A stretch of DNA of 64,000 nt from Ifrita kowaldi. Taxonomy: Eukaryota; Chordata; Aves; Passeriformes; Cinclosomatidae. The notes below the pieces were generated by a model, which saw only the letters and a program-made list of their open reading frames with translations, was not told the origin of the DNA and made no database searches. A program made the position numbers and the translations under genes. This document shows positions 23,911-36,262 of the stretch, one piece after another; within the stretch, counting starts at the first letter, position 1, and every line of letters begins with the position of its first letter. Where the stretch lies: positions 186,001 through 250,000 of the forward strand of contig VZRS01007535.1 of the NCBI GenBank assembly GCA_013398055.1, written 5' to 3'.

Positions 23911-24374
23911 CAACAGGTCCAAAGAAGTGCCACAGAAATTATTAGAGGGATGGAACATGTGTCCTATTAGAAAAGACTGAGAGAGATGGGGTTGTTCAAC
24001 TGGAGAAGAAAAGGCTCCCGGGAGAACTTAGAGCTCCTGCCAGTGCCTGAAGGGGCTCCAGGAGAGCTGGAGAGGGATTTGGACAAGGGCATGGAGTGAC
24101 AGGACAAAGGTAATGGCTTCACGCTGAAAAGAAGTAGGTTTGGATTGGATATTAGTAAGAAATTCTTCTGTGTGAGGGTGGGGAGGCCCTGGCACAGGGT
24201 GCCCAGAGAAGCCGTGGATGCCCCTGGATCCTTGGAAGTGTCCAAAGCCAGGTTGGATGGGGCTTGGAGCACCCTGGGATAGTGGAAGGTGTCCCTGCCC
24301 ATGGCAGGAGGTGGAATGAGATGGCCTTTAAGGCTCCTTCCAACCCAAACCATTCTGTGATTTTATGATTCTAA
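23911..24374 (+). mobile_element. Longer CR1 LINE 3' fragment
   Basis: About 464 bp. It begins in the GGTCCAAAGAAGTGCCACAG block and passes through TTGTTCAACTGGAGAAGA, AGTGACAGGACAAAGG, TTGGATTGGATATTAGTAAG and TTCTTCTGTGTGAGGGTGG. It ends in the usual CCTTCCAACCCAAACC and ATTCTGTGATTTTATGATTC tail. This is the longest and best-preserved copy of the common subfamily in the window. It still lacks the reverse transcriptase. Confidence 0.93.
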
Positions 24375-26878
24375 AACTGCAGCCTTTCATGGCTGTGTGC
24401 CTGAATCAGGAGCTGAAGGCAGAGCTTCTAGTCTGTGCATAACTTTTGCTTTCAAAAATTGGGATGGGGTAAAGCCTAGGAATGCTTGAAAGTCTCCAGG
24501 CAATTTTCTTGGAAGTCATTAAGTCCTTGCTCTGAGGCTGGTTCCCTTCAATCTGTTGTCCAGTGTCCTTCCTTCCATCCTCACCCCACCTTCATCTGAA
24601 ACCCTGACACCAGTGGAAGGCCCTATTGAGCTGTTACTATTCCCTCCAGTGCTGAGCAGTGACTTTTGCCCTCAACAGAAGAAAGTTCCTTTCATTCAGG
24701 CACATCTTTCCTCGGGGTCACATCTTGCCAGCTGAACTGATTTCAGAAGGGGAAGGTTCCTGTTTCTGTGAGTTCAATCTGGCATGCTGGACTTGGAGAT
24801 TTAAGTACTGTAAATACCCAGTTTCCAGGCCTAAAGTCCAGTTCCAAATTCTTTCAAATATAAAGTTCCTGAAATGCAAAAAGGAAAAAAAAATTAAGTA
24901 AAAAATGAGCCTGTAATTATGTTTGTTTGAAAACACATTTGTTCGAAACTGGGAGGTTTCAAGTTTGATATTTCAGATTCAACAAATTTGAGTTGTCTGC
25001 ACATACATTTTTTTAATCTGGAAACTCCTCAGAGTTCTTCTGGCCCACAAGAGCACTTCCTACTGACCAATGCCAAGCTCTTTTCTGAGTGGGAGGTATT
25101 TTTGCCAGGAATATTGCAGACGATGTCCCATCTGACATGAGACTTTGCAAATCTGTTGGATTAACTTGATTTGCTCCAAGGGGTGGCACTTTGAACATCC
25201 TTGTCCCAGGGCTGCCAATTTAAGGAGCTCTTTCAAGTGCAGTAAACTTCCATGTGTTCCTCAGTTGCTACAGGCTGGGTCATCAACCCTTCCCTTGAGT
25301 AATACAATTGATAAAATGCAAAGCTGAAGGGGGTTGGAGTTTTTTATTATTATTTCTAGAAGGCAAAGCTAAAAGGAGATACAACCGATGAAATTTTTAT
25401 GCTGTTTGCTAAAGAGGAGAAAGGGGGAAAAAAAGTGGATTTGCGTGCTTTGACCTTGGCTAGAAGGGGTTTGGATATTTTCAAGACAGCAAACTTCAAA
25501 AAGTTCCTGTGAGCTGTGCCCGTGAGGACAACCCCTACTCCAGGAACCTCTTTCTGTCCTCCAGGACACCAGTGGTTTAAAAGAAATATTTTGTGACAGA
25601 AGATTAATTCTTACTGTTTATTTTCTTAAGCAATTTTATGAACTTTTAAAAATTATATTTTAGCTCTTCTCTCCCATGAGAGTTGTGAACACTTGGAAGG
25701 TACTGGAGACGGAAGATAATAAAATAGCTTTGACCTTGGATTAAAAATTTGCCGAGGTGACAGAGAAGCGCATGAATCAATTACAACTCATACACAAGAT
25801 GCAAAGGCTGCAGCTGGTTAAAATTTTAAGAATCCAGGACCAGACAAGCATGCCAATAATCACAGCCAGATCCACAGCTCTGTGTCAGCTGCTCTTTTCA
25901 GTACACTATGATTTTATAAAAAACAGCCAAAGATGTGCAAGCTCAGGATCACTGAACCCTCCTTCTGCAGGGATCCAGAATTTTCTGGCATCCAAGGACA
26001 CTTGAGAAGCCTTCACTTGCAGGATTCAAAGCAAGGCATCATGGATGAGAGGGAACTGGGGGCAGGGTAAGGTCCTGCTTTGTCAGAAGAAAATTCCTGG
26101 GGTATTTTTTGAGAGCTTTTAATTTCTTTTGAGCAATTGTCATGCCTGTTTGGCAGGTCTGCACCCCAATCACTGCCTGCAGGAGGAGAAAGAAGAAATT
26201 ACGTGGGATCTTAGTTTCTCGTATAAAGGGAACAAAGCACAGAGACAGACAAGTTGGTGCCATCATTGTGGTGACAATGACAAAACAATGTCTTTTTCTG
26301 AGCCGATTTTACGAGATAATATAAAGCTTTCAAAACAAAGCATTGCAAGTGCTCCTGAAATACAAACTCAAATGGTTTATAACCTTTCCAGCCCTGCAAA
26401 GTGATTCTTGCTATTTAAAATATGGCTGTGCTGTGTTGCATGTTTTCAGATCATGAATTATGATTTGCTTTAAGTGGATGCTGCGTATTCTCCCCTTTTG
26501 TTCCACAGAAGACAATTTTGGAATTTATTAACTTTTCATTCAGGGTCTGATAGGAATATTTGTACAGCATTCCAAAGGGTGCTTGGTTAGCTCTGAAGAG
26601 ACCCAACCCAAGCCCTGAAGGGGTCCATTTTTAGTGGGACTTTAGAGGTGACATTAACAACAGGATTGGGGCAACAAAGCACAAAGATGACAAGGTGCTG
26701 GAATAAAATGCACTTTCTTCAGGTTTGATTAATGTGGTTTGGCTCCATGAGTCCTCCCACAGCAGAAACTCTTCCCAACACACTCCTGTGCCTGAAAGGG
26801 AACTGTGACAGTGAGAAAAACCATCCTGCCCCACAGCATTTGGGGAAAGTTTTCCTGACCCCTGGGCTGTGCACATCC
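24375..26878. other. Unique non-coding stretch
   Basis: Single-copy DNA on the left flank of the endogenous retrovirus. No gene recognised. Frames at 25757-26005 and 26129-26404 have no visible domain. Confidence 0.5.
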
Positions 26879-26884
26879 ATCACC

Positions 26885-27159
26885 TGTAGTAATATGTATT
26901 TAAACCCTGCTGGTGTGCACTAGCCAAACTCTCACTCAGGACCAGGATTCTACACCTGAATCCAATTGGGACTACCTCAGCCTAAAGTGCTCGTTAACCT
27001 CCTCCAAACAGCTGTAGCTGCAGGGTGGGTACAAGCCCTATAAATCTAGCCCTGGGAGGAGCCAGGGTTGGGATGGTTGTTCCTGGTTGCTGTGTGCTGC
27101 TGGAGCTCTGCTCTGAGAAATCCTAATCCAAGACTCAGAAGGCTGTGAGCTCTGGCACA
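26885..27159 (+). mobile_element. 5' LTR of the provirus
   Basis: 275 bp from TGTAGTAATATG to CTCTGGCACA. It differs from the 3' LTR at five positions that I count, about 1.8 percent, all transitions. A CCAAT lies at 26962-26966 and a TATAAA at 27039-27044, consistent with a U3 promoter. No AATAAA is apparent. The sequence after the LTR is only AGTG before the N, so no primer-binding site can be read. Confidence 0.88.
27039..27044 (+). promoter_or_regulatory. LTR TATA box
   Basis: TATAAA in the context CCCTATAAATC, in the GC-richer half of the 5' LTR. It repeats at 27463-27468 in the 3' LTR. It is the most likely core promoter of the element and could act as a promoter for flanking DNA. Confidence 0.6.
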
Positions 27160-27163
27160 AGTG

Positions 27164-27164
27164 N
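27164..27164. other. Single N inside the provirus
   Basis: The N lies four bases after the 5' LTR end, where a primer-binding site and retroviral genes would be expected. The 16-nt context AGTG-N-AAAAAGAAAAA at 27160-27175 is nearly repeated as AGTGCAAAAAGAAAAA at 27285-27300. The N probably stands for a gap of unknown size, not for one ambiguous base. Confidence 0.7.
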
Positions 27165-27289
27165 AAAAAGAAAAAACTAACTTAAAGGTCTTGAAAAGAA
27201 ATGGAGTCAGAAAAAAAAATTTAATTGTTATTTATTAAAATATAGTTAAAAGAAGATTAAAAATATATTAAATATAGTTTGACTAGTGC

Positions 27290-27307
27290 AAAAAGAAAAA
27301 GGGGGAA
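27290..27307 (+). promoter_or_regulatory. Polypurine tract
   Basis: AAAAAGAAAAAGGGGGAA is followed by one T and then the TG of the 3' LTR. This is the expected place and composition for the plus-strand DNA primer of a retrovirus. Confidence 0.8.
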
Positions 27308-27308
27308 T

Positions 27309-27583
27309 TGTAGTAATATGTATTTAAACCCTGCTGGTGTGCACTAGCCAAACTCTCACTCAGGACCAGGATTCTACACCTGAATCCAATTGGGACTACC
27401 TCAGCCTAAAGTGCTCGTTAACCTCCTCCAAACAGCTGTAGCTGCAGGGCGGGTACAAGCCCTATAAATCTAGCCCTGGGAGGAGCCAAGGTTGGGGTGG
27501 TTGTTCCTGGTTGCTGTGTGCTGCTGGAGCTCTGCTCTGAGAAATCCTAATCCAAGACTCAGAAGACTGCGAGCTCTGGCACA
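27309..27583 (+). mobile_element. 3' LTR of the provirus
   Basis: 275 bp, offset 424 from the 5' LTR, ending GGCACA and followed directly by the ATCACC target duplication. Plus-strand frames at 27492-27788 run out of this LTR into unique flank and are not genes. Confidence 0.88.
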
Positions 27584-27589
27584 ATCACC

Positions 27590-29500
27590 CTCTGCTTTCT
27601 GCTCTGCTGCCACTACAAAGAGCCACTTGCCAGCATCTCAGGGCATTTGGGGTCCTTCTCAAAGGGCACTTGGCACAAGGCTGCTCTTGAAGGCCAGGTG
27701 TGCCCAAGTTTCTACTGAATTACTGCTGGATTTGGGGTGGGAAGGAAGTGTGGAGCTCTCTAACCCAGCCTGCTCAAAGCAGGATTAACTTGAAATTTGC
27801 ACACTTGGTAGCTCATGGCCAGAACCAGTTAAATTTTGAGTATCTTCAAGGTTCTCCCAGTATGTGTTGTAGTGTTTGGTCACTGTCATGGTCTTATCAA
27901 AAGCCCCTCATGCAAGATTTACTCAGAATTTAACTTATCTGAGTAGGAAAGGGGACTTGCTTGGGCATTTTCCTGCACTTTGAGAAACCGGTAGAAACAT
28001 CAATAAGGCTGCAAAGCAAAGAAAATACCAACCACTTTTATTATTAAAACTCTTCTGAAAATAATAAAGTAATTAGGTAAAACAGACTACAACAGAAGGA
28101 TTTAAATGCAAATCTTGCCTTGCTACTCCTCCCTTCCAGAAAAGCAAGTCATTGATTCCTGGTTAAGATTCAGCTGATTCATCCATCACATTGATGCTCA
28201 TTTTTTGGGGTAAGTGAAAAAATGCCAAGCAACTTTGCCTTGGAAATCAACACAGTTGGACAGACTTCCCCATTAATAAAAGTATTTGAAGAGCACTTGT
28301 GAAAATATGTTAATTTTATAAGAAAACTGCAAACCTGGTATTGAAAAAAGATCTATGTCTCTTAATTTTTAATGTTCTGACTCTGTTTGCATTAGAACAT
28401 GGTTGAAAACAAAAAGATGAGAATAAATTAATGCTACCTCTGACCACTCAGTTCCGTATTTAGGAGGAAACCCCTTTTTGTACTAACAGTATTTTGCCTG
28501 TCTGCAGAAAGGTGTGAATGTCTTCTATCCTGACAGATTTCAGGGATGAGTTTTATGATGAACTCTGGGTTTACAGCAGAATTTTTAAAGATAGCTCTGG
28601 ATGAACATGTGTATTTATTATGAATAGTTCTCCTGCAGTTGCTCATCTGCCCTCATCTTTAGCAGATTTGTCTGAAGTCACTGTAGGGAATATCTATTAC
28701 AAAACTGCCTGTAACTTTAAAAACATTTATCATGGCAACAGCTCTTGAAGACAGAAGGGAGTTTTTTCTCTCTTGGTTTCAAGACAGTAGTGAAGCTGGT
28801 GCTCAGTAACTTGCCAGGTGCTTTACAGGAAGAGAGTGATTGAGAGGTGAATTAAAAGCAGGATGTCCTGGGTTGACATCCTGATGGCAATAACATTTTC
28901 CTCTATGTATCAGACAGGAGAAGTCTCTGCCCTCTTGTGTGTCCATGTGTGCTGAGCATGAACAAGGATTAAAGGTTTCTGCTTTGGGGCACGGTGCTAT
29001 CAGTCATATACAGCAGGAAATCAAAGTATCCTTCTTGTGCTCATTAAAGAACTGGTGGCATATTTTGGTTGTTTTTTACAGGAGAGTTCTTCCCTTCAAT
29101 GTGCAAATTCAAATTTGAGTCTCTGTGCATTAAGTAGCATATACATATTCATCCTCACATCCTGTCTGCGTCTTCTGCTGTGCCGTGTGTGCTTAACTCA
29201 CATGGCAGCAAAGCATCACCTTTTTTTCAGTTAAATAACAGTGAAATTCTCATTAGTGCACAGGTTATAAGGTTTTAAAATGTCAAAAAAGCAAGATGGA
29301 GTTGGTAATTGATTAACCTGAGGAGATGCAAAGCTTCACCCTGAAATATTCAATGTTTAGTGGATTTAAAGGTGTATCGAGTTGTCTAATGACTAAGGAT
29401 TGAATTAAATCCAAAATTTCCTTCGGAATTGTCACTTACTCAGAAGTTTTTCCTTTAGAGAAGAATACTATTTGAAAATTAACTACAAATACACTTTAGT
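27590..29500. other. Unique non-coding stretch
   Basis: Right flank of the provirus. Single-copy DNA with no recognised gene or repeat. Confidence 0.5.
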
Positions 29501-29628
29501 ACCTGGACATGGCACTCGGTGCTCTGGTCTGGGTGACAAGGTGGGGGTTGGGTTCAGCTTGGACTTGATGCTCTCAGAGGGCTTTTCCAACCTAAATGAA
29601 TCTGTATTATGATTCTGTGGTTCTGTGT
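29501..29628 (+). mobile_element. CR1 LINE 3' end, third subfamily
   Basis: Carries the signature ACCTGGACATGGCACTCGGT, GCTCTGGTCTGGGTGAC, TTGGACTTGATGCTCTCAGA and CTTTTCCAACCTAAATGA, then a tail of ATGATTCTGTGGTTCTGTG. The CTTTTCCAACCTAAATGA ending marks a subfamily distinct from the CCTTCCAACCC copies. Confidence 0.88.
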
Positions 29629-31089
29629 AGAAAGAACCAACTTTGCACCTGCCTGCCAAGCCCCATGATTTCGAGGACCCTGTTGGTCTGGTAGCTGTAG
29701 AATGAGATGTTTCTTATCTCATTCCTCTTAAGGTGCTGTGGGCATAGAGGAACCCTGCAGCTCAAAAGCAGCAGGCAGGGGATGCCAGGTGGGATCTGAG
29801 CAGATAAAAACAGTTCAAGGAGTGGATGGCAGCAATCCCTGTGATGTATTCCTGACTCCCAGCCTGATGCATGCTGTGAACTGAGACGTAAGTGGAGTCT
29901 CTGAGCAGGAACTGTTCCCTGTCTGCCTCGGTGCACGCTGACCTGTGCTGCACCTGCCCTGCCTCCAGCTGTGGGCAATGAAACCCAGCCAAAGCAAATC
30001 ACACACACACAAATGTATCCGCCCAACGTTGTACCAAGGGACATTTAAATCCCACTCAACTCACCCAGGAGACACAAAACTCTGCAGCATGAATATTCAA
30101 TATTATCTTTATCTTAGTGCTCAGCAGAAACCCTGAACGTTTTGAAGGCAATGCAGGCATATTTTGTTCCATCTCTAGTCCAAAGAACTTAGCTGATAGG
30201 TGAGGTTAATTTAAAAATGCGGACTGAAGTAATTATCCAGTCTTTGATTCAATATTGATTAGGAAATGCTAGGCTTAAACTGAGATGTGTTCTGGAAGTG
30301 TCACAAACACAACATAAAACAATTATTAGAGTAACCTTTTCTTCTAATTTAATCTCAGCTTGAAGATCCCGAATGAATGGGGTGAAGGATTTAAATGGTG
30401 CATTGAGTTTGTGAGATAAGATTTTGGTAGAGGAGAGGCAGCAGCTCCACCAACTGAGCTGCAGGACTAAACACCTTCTCAGTGCAGGGCATGCTTTCCT
30501 CCCCTTGAATAATTTGTATGACTTTCCTGGGTGTTAAAATATGAATTCCTGACTGGAGGTAGCATTCCAATCGTGGCAGTGTGTTTTTCAAAGGTAATAG
30601 CAACTCTTTGGTGTTAGTCAGTATTGGCTGTTACCAGCATATCTTTATATCTGTGCTTTCTTCTGTACATATGCCTCCACCTTAATCACAAGGCAGGCCT
30701 AAAAACAGAAACCTGTGGGTAGCACAGGTTGTTTATCTGGTTTTTGCTGACAGACAGACCTGTTAATTATCTGCTCCTATTGAGGCTGCTGTATGAAGAA
30801 CAACTGGCTTTCCGTTTTCTTCCAGTGCAAAGTGGGGTTGTCTTTAACACCTACTGTATTATTTTGCTCCTGAATTGCACCTTGCTGAGCGCCTTGCACC
30901 TTGCAAGAATGCTGCAGCTTGACGGGGAGTGCGGGCTGCACTGAGGAGAGACAGGAGTGGACATGGGATGAGGGCAGAGGCACACACTGCTGGGACTCCT
31001 GCAGAAGGGTGAAGGTCGGGCTCAGTGACTCTGTGGAGACGCTCCAGTTGTTGGACAGCTGAAGGAAGAAAGCAGGAAGGATTGGATTG
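29629..31089. other. Unique non-coding stretch
   Basis: Single-copy DNA. The 145-codon minus-strand frame at 29607-30044 starts in unique DNA and ends within the CR1 tail. Two other frames overlap it, and none has a recognised domain. Confidence 0.5.
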
Positions 31090-31211
31090 AAGGCCAGGTT
31101 GGATGGGGCTTGGAGTAACCTGATCTAGCGGAAGGTGTCCATGGCAGGGGATGGAATGAGGTGAGCTTTAAGGTCCTTTCAAACACAAAGCATTCAAGGA
31201 GTCTATGATTC
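31090..31211 (+). mobile_element. CR1 LINE 3' fragment
   Basis: AAGGCCAGGTTGGATGGGGC, GGAAGGTGTCCATGGCAGGG, GAGGTGAGCTTTAAGGTCC, then a decayed tail ending GTCTATGATTCC. Part of the usual GTCCCTGCCC is deleted. Confidence 0.88.
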
Positions 31212-34200
31212 CTCTCTTGAGGTCTGGTGAGGGTGAAGAGATGATTTATGAAGCTGGAAGTGAAGAGAGTGCCAGCCTGTGCCTGTCCTGCATTGTCACA
31301 CCTGCCCTGGGGGTGGTGGTGTCCACCTCACATCCAGCTGGCTCATCCCAGAATAATGCCAAAGAGTAAATCAACACCTAAACACAGCAAAGGATCAGAG
31401 GGCTCAGCCTCAGCTCTGTGAATTCAAACCCTCACCTGGCTGTGAAGGTTCAACTTCATCTCTATTATGCCCCCACCCACAGCAGTTTCCACAATTGTTT
31501 TTGGAAGTCTAGTGGTACTCTAGGTAGAGCAACCAGCAGCTTTTTCAAGGCTACAGAAGTTCAACCTAAACCCAAATAAATGCCCTGAGAGCTCTGTGAA
31601 AGGAAGCATCCCCTGCACAGCTGGAATGAAGGTGGTGTCCAGGCTACACATGATTCACTGCAGGATCAGAAATGCTCCTGAGGTAACCTTAAACCCACTG
31701 AGAGGTGAGATGGGAATTCTGTAAGGCCTCCAAGAGAGGTATGATAAAGATCCACCAGCAAAGCGCCTTTCTCAAATGGTCTTGCCAACTTGTAACAGAG
31801 CTCAGAGGTCTGAAGGACACCCTGGAGCCCAGGTTCCTCCTTTACAAGGGGCCACCCTGCTTCTAAGTCTGGATCATGTTCTTCCACCAGCAAAATGAAC
31901 AGATTATTTATTTGTACAAACCTTGTACAGTCATCCAAGTTTCCCCATTTAATAGCAGAGTTTACTGGGAAAAAGATATATCTTAGTTTTAGAAACCTTA
32001 ATTCAGGGTCAGTGAGGAAACTCCTACCTAAACACAGAGTTTTAAGAGCAAATCTGCCATGCTGTATTTGTGTCTCTGTTCCTATAATTTAAAAAAAAAT
32101 AAGTATAATGAGCCACTAAACAAATTATTCTTGGTGCTGACTGAAACAACTAACAATTATTATTTATAACATAGAAAGTCTAGAGTGAATTATGTTTAGT
32201 TTTCTCTTCAGCTCTGTCCCCAACATTTGCATTTCACTGCTCTACTGGTATGTTTTGGTGCCTACTTTATTTTTGTCAGCAAAATCAGTTATTTCTGACA
32301 TTATTTCAGTGCCTTCAGGGCAGAATGCTGGAACCAAACAATTGGTTCCCTCCATGACATTTTCCAAGCCCATATCGAGTTTCTTTGCTGTTATCCAGAC
32401 AAGTCATGGAAGCAGGGCCAGCAGAAGGAACGCACTGGTAGGGTTCACTTTGAGCTGAAAGCTATTTCATGCTGTGTATCCACAATTACCTCCATATTTA
32501 TAGATTTCTTTGTGTCCAAAAATGGAGATCTGAACATGTACTCTTGCTTCTTTCAAGAGTGAACTGTTTTTATATTAACCAGAGACACTATGGCCAAGTT
32601 TCTTTCCAGCAGTCCCTAAAAAAAGGAAAATTATCTCTTCAGCCAGGTTTCTTGTGTCTGCACCACAGACTTTTCCCCACTGCTTGTAGGCCTTCAAGGT
32701 TTTTTTTCAGGTGGAGAAAATCAATTAATCTCTGGAGTCATTCGCAGCATGGTGAAGGGACAGACACATTAAGCAAAGCTCTGACAGAACTACTGCTTGT
32801 GGCATGAATTTGTCATCTTACATCTCCAGTGCATGTCCTTGATTCCTGCCAATGGGTGTCTCTGCTAACTGAAACCTTCCTCAGAAAATGATCTGCAGCC
32901 TCAGATTTTCAAGACTGTCCCAGTTCAAGGTTTCATTTCTGCTTGACACTCCCATCTTTGCTTTTCCTTTGCAGAAGTAATCCAAACTTGTTGATTCCTT
33001 TTGGATACAAAAAAGGAACAAGCCCTATTGTTATTATTTTCCAGGAGAAGGCTTAACTTACCTTGAAAATACCAAGTATCAACAGCCTTGTTACACCACG
33101 CAAGCATCAGGTGAACGGCAGATTTTTCTTTATATGGCTCTGTTTGTTTAGTCTTGCCCATCCTTGAGATGAGTCACTCAGTGGTAAATATAAACACAAT
33201 GGCAATCTTGAAGCTGCCTTTCCTTTGTCTGCAGTTCCCCAATTTGTGCAGCAATAATACAAGCAAATCAAGAAAATGGGGCTGAAAATAGGTACAGCGT
33301 CGATGTTGGCTGAAAAGTCTTTATCCCTCATTTGAAGGTGTTGATAGCAAGAGATACTGAACTCCCTCAACTTTCCTTAACCCCATGGAGAACTGATGGA
33401 ACTTTGCTCCCACCGGGGCAGGCAGCATCGATTCCTGCTCATTCACACTTGGATGTTCGTGGGAGGACTGGGAAGAGTCAGGGTGGAAGGGCTGGGAGGT
33501 TGATTTCTCCCCTGAACTCCAGAGCATTTTTCACTCCAGATGAATTTGCCAATTGCCACTTGGGTATCTTGTAATGTTTTCTCTCTACTCAAGGTAATCA
33601 GTGGACAGAACAGGGAGAACTACTCTGAGCAGAACATTTATCTTGATAGCACTCAGTGTGTCAGCATTCAATTTATGAAAAATGTCTTTCCAATTACTTT
33701 AATCTGTTTTAACTTGTTTCAACAAAGAAAGGAGAGTTAATGTTTATGATATCGCAGATGGCCGTGTACAACACATATATTTCTGATTCTTGAGTATTTT
33801 CTATATATTCAGGGAATCTTGAACACTGGAACTGAGGGTGTTTGACAATTATGGCACCATGTAGATCAGTATATAACATTTTATCTGGACGAGTTTCCCT
33901 CATATTCTGATGACAGACAAACTATTTTAATAATTCATTTTAGGTTGTCCTTATGTTGGTTGATATTCATGTAACAGAGCTCTTCATCCCACATCAGTAG
34001 TGTGTATTTTCCAAATGTTATTCCCCTGAGCAATGCCAGATGAAATAGTTTGTTCTTCTCCCTCTATCTCTGTGAAGTTCATGCATCCTGGCTCTCCTGT
34101 TTGGAATGATGGATCCCAGCACTGTTGAACAGACTGCAATCCTGATTTCATTATCCCTCAATCCCATGTGTTGGGCCTTTTACCAAAGTTGTGCCTCTTG

Positions 34201-36055
34201 CTGTGGATAGCTCTGATATTGGGCAATTAATCTGTGATCTCAGAATATTGTAAAATAGATAGTAATAAATTTCCCTGGAACATGACATTTTAGGATTTAA
34301 GAAATTTACAAGACCTGAGGTCTGTTCCCACACAAATATTTTGTATTATTTAAGTAGTAAATACTTACTAAATTCATAAATATTAACAATTAGCATTACA
34401 AATTGCAGCAAAAATATAAATGTCAGTAATAATACAATACTCTTAATAATAAAATAATATTAATATATTGACATTAAAAGATAGTATATTATTAGTAATT
34501 GGATTAGTAAAGAAGTATTGAATTATAAATACAGAGATAAGTTAGGAGAGGGTTGCTGTAGTAACTCATCTTTCTGATCTGTGGGCTGTGATTCATCTCA
34601 CCAAAGTCCTCATGTCTGTGATGTGTTTGGATGGCTCTGAGCTTGGATTGTCATTGCACAGTGGAGAGAAATGGACACTTCCAGGGCATAATTCACTTCT
34701 GCTGAAGGAAGAATTTAACAGTATAAGATTAAGTCTTTCCCAATGGTGAGAAAGTCCATATCTAAGGTTCAAATCCTGACATTTTCAGCTAGGACTAATC
34801 AAGCCTATGACAGTCTCCTGGAAGACACAAACCAAATAAAATGCATATTGTCTGTCTGTACAATAACTCTACAAAACGCTTTCCATGTGAAAGCTTTTCC
34901 AAGCCTTTCAATAGATGATCTTTTCCCTGTGACTGATGTTAGTCGTAAACTACATGAACATGCTCAGAATTGCTTAATGCAAATCAACTCCTAAACTGTT
35001 TTCACAGGATGATTTTGTCTATTCCTTGGTGGAGAAACTGTGCATTAAGCCTGAGAAGGGCAGGGTTTAACTCACTCTTGTCAAGCAATAACTCTCCAGA
35101 ATGCTGCAAATAGTTGAAATCTTTCCCATTTATCACCATGTTGTCAAAGCACATGGGATAGTGGGGCTTTGATTCTGTGTTCATGTTCATGTTTGGAAGA
35201 GGGAAGCAATTGATTATACATTAATGAAAACATTAATCCCTCTTGGCAGGTTCTTATCAGTCAAACGCTGCCTCAGTTCATCTGGAAAGACAAACCACGC
35301 CATACTGAGGTCTTGCAAGTCCATTTGTATTAAAACCATGGTTTCCTGGAAATTACAGAAAACTGATCCAATGGGAAATGAAGCTATATCACCCCTCCAT
35401 AGTTATTTGAATTCCCGTATATGCCAGTGTTAGTCCTCATGAGCTGAATAAGCACAATGAGAAGAATTTGTCCTCTAAGGGTATTAAGAAGGAGGTATAG
35501 AACTCTCTCTCCATAAATCTGCACTTATCACTGTGGTTTGCCATAACAACCTCACTTTCCAGGAATATGAAGATTAAAATGTTCCGAGTACAAAAATTCC
35601 CCGAAGCATAAAGTCATGTAGCTTCATTTCCCACAGGACTTGCCACAGGGGATATGGAAATGGGATGGTTTCAGCTTGGAACTAAATGTGTGTCATACAA
35701 GCAACAGACAAAAATGCATCAGGAGCCTCTGCACATCACGTGTGAAGCTGAAAATGCATCCAGATTTCTCCTTTTCATAGACACACAATTCCGTCATGAA
35801 GTAGGGAAAATCTTCCTTTATTTCTAGTCTAATCCTTTTGTTGGCTTGAAGAAAAAGTTATCTACTGTGTAAATTCTCTGCTGTCACACATCAAAGTTCC
35901 TATGTGGAGTAAAATATTAACTCCACAGCAGTGACTGCATCAACACTGAATATACTCTTTTTTGTTGGTGGTATACCTTTAGCAGATGGAAATTTTATGC
36001 CTTTCTGTTGCTTGCTTTTTGTAGTCTGCTGAACATAAAAAGAAGAAAATATCAC
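31212..36055. other. Unique non-coding stretch
   Basis: About 4.8 kb without recognised genes or transposons. It is markedly AT-rich at 34330-34520. The 90-codon minus-strand frame at 31666-31938 and the 112-codon frame at 32469-32807 show no known domain or convincing splice context. Confidence 0.55.
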
Positions 36056-36262
36056 ATCCTTCCCTCTGAGGGTGGTGAGGCCCTGGCACAGGTTGCCCAG
36101 AGAAGCTGTGGTTGCCGCTGGATCCCTGGAAGTGTCCAAGGCCAGGTTGGACAGGGCTTGGAGCAACCTGGGCTAGTGGAAGGTGCCCCTGCTCATGGCA
36201 GGGGTTGGAAATGGGATGGGCTTTAAGGTCTCTTCCAACCCAACCCATTCTATGATTCTATG
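36056..36262 (+). mobile_element. CR1 LINE 3' fragment with intact tail
   Basis: Complete run from CCCTCTGAGGGTGGTGAGGC through GCCCAGAGAAGCTGTGG, CTGGGCTAGTGGAAGGTGCC and GGGCTTTAAGGTCTCTTCC to ATTCTATGATTCTATG. The perfect octamer tail marks a comparatively recent insertion. Confidence 0.93.

Larger units (their letters stand above)
26879..27589 (+). mobile_element. Endogenous retrovirus insertion (class II-like), interior missing
   Basis: Two 275-bp LTRs in direct orientation, both TG...CA, flanked by the same 6-bp target duplication ATCACC at 26879-26884 and 27584-27589. A purine tract ending GGGGGAA lies directly before the right LTR and sets the orientation as plus. The 6-bp duplication and TGTAGT start fit avian class II (alpha/beta-retrovirus-like) elements. 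Only about 149 bp lie between the LTRs, interrupted by an N at 27164. No gag, pol or env is present in this sequence. The matching target duplication shows that both LTRs belong to one insertion event. Confidence 0.88.
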
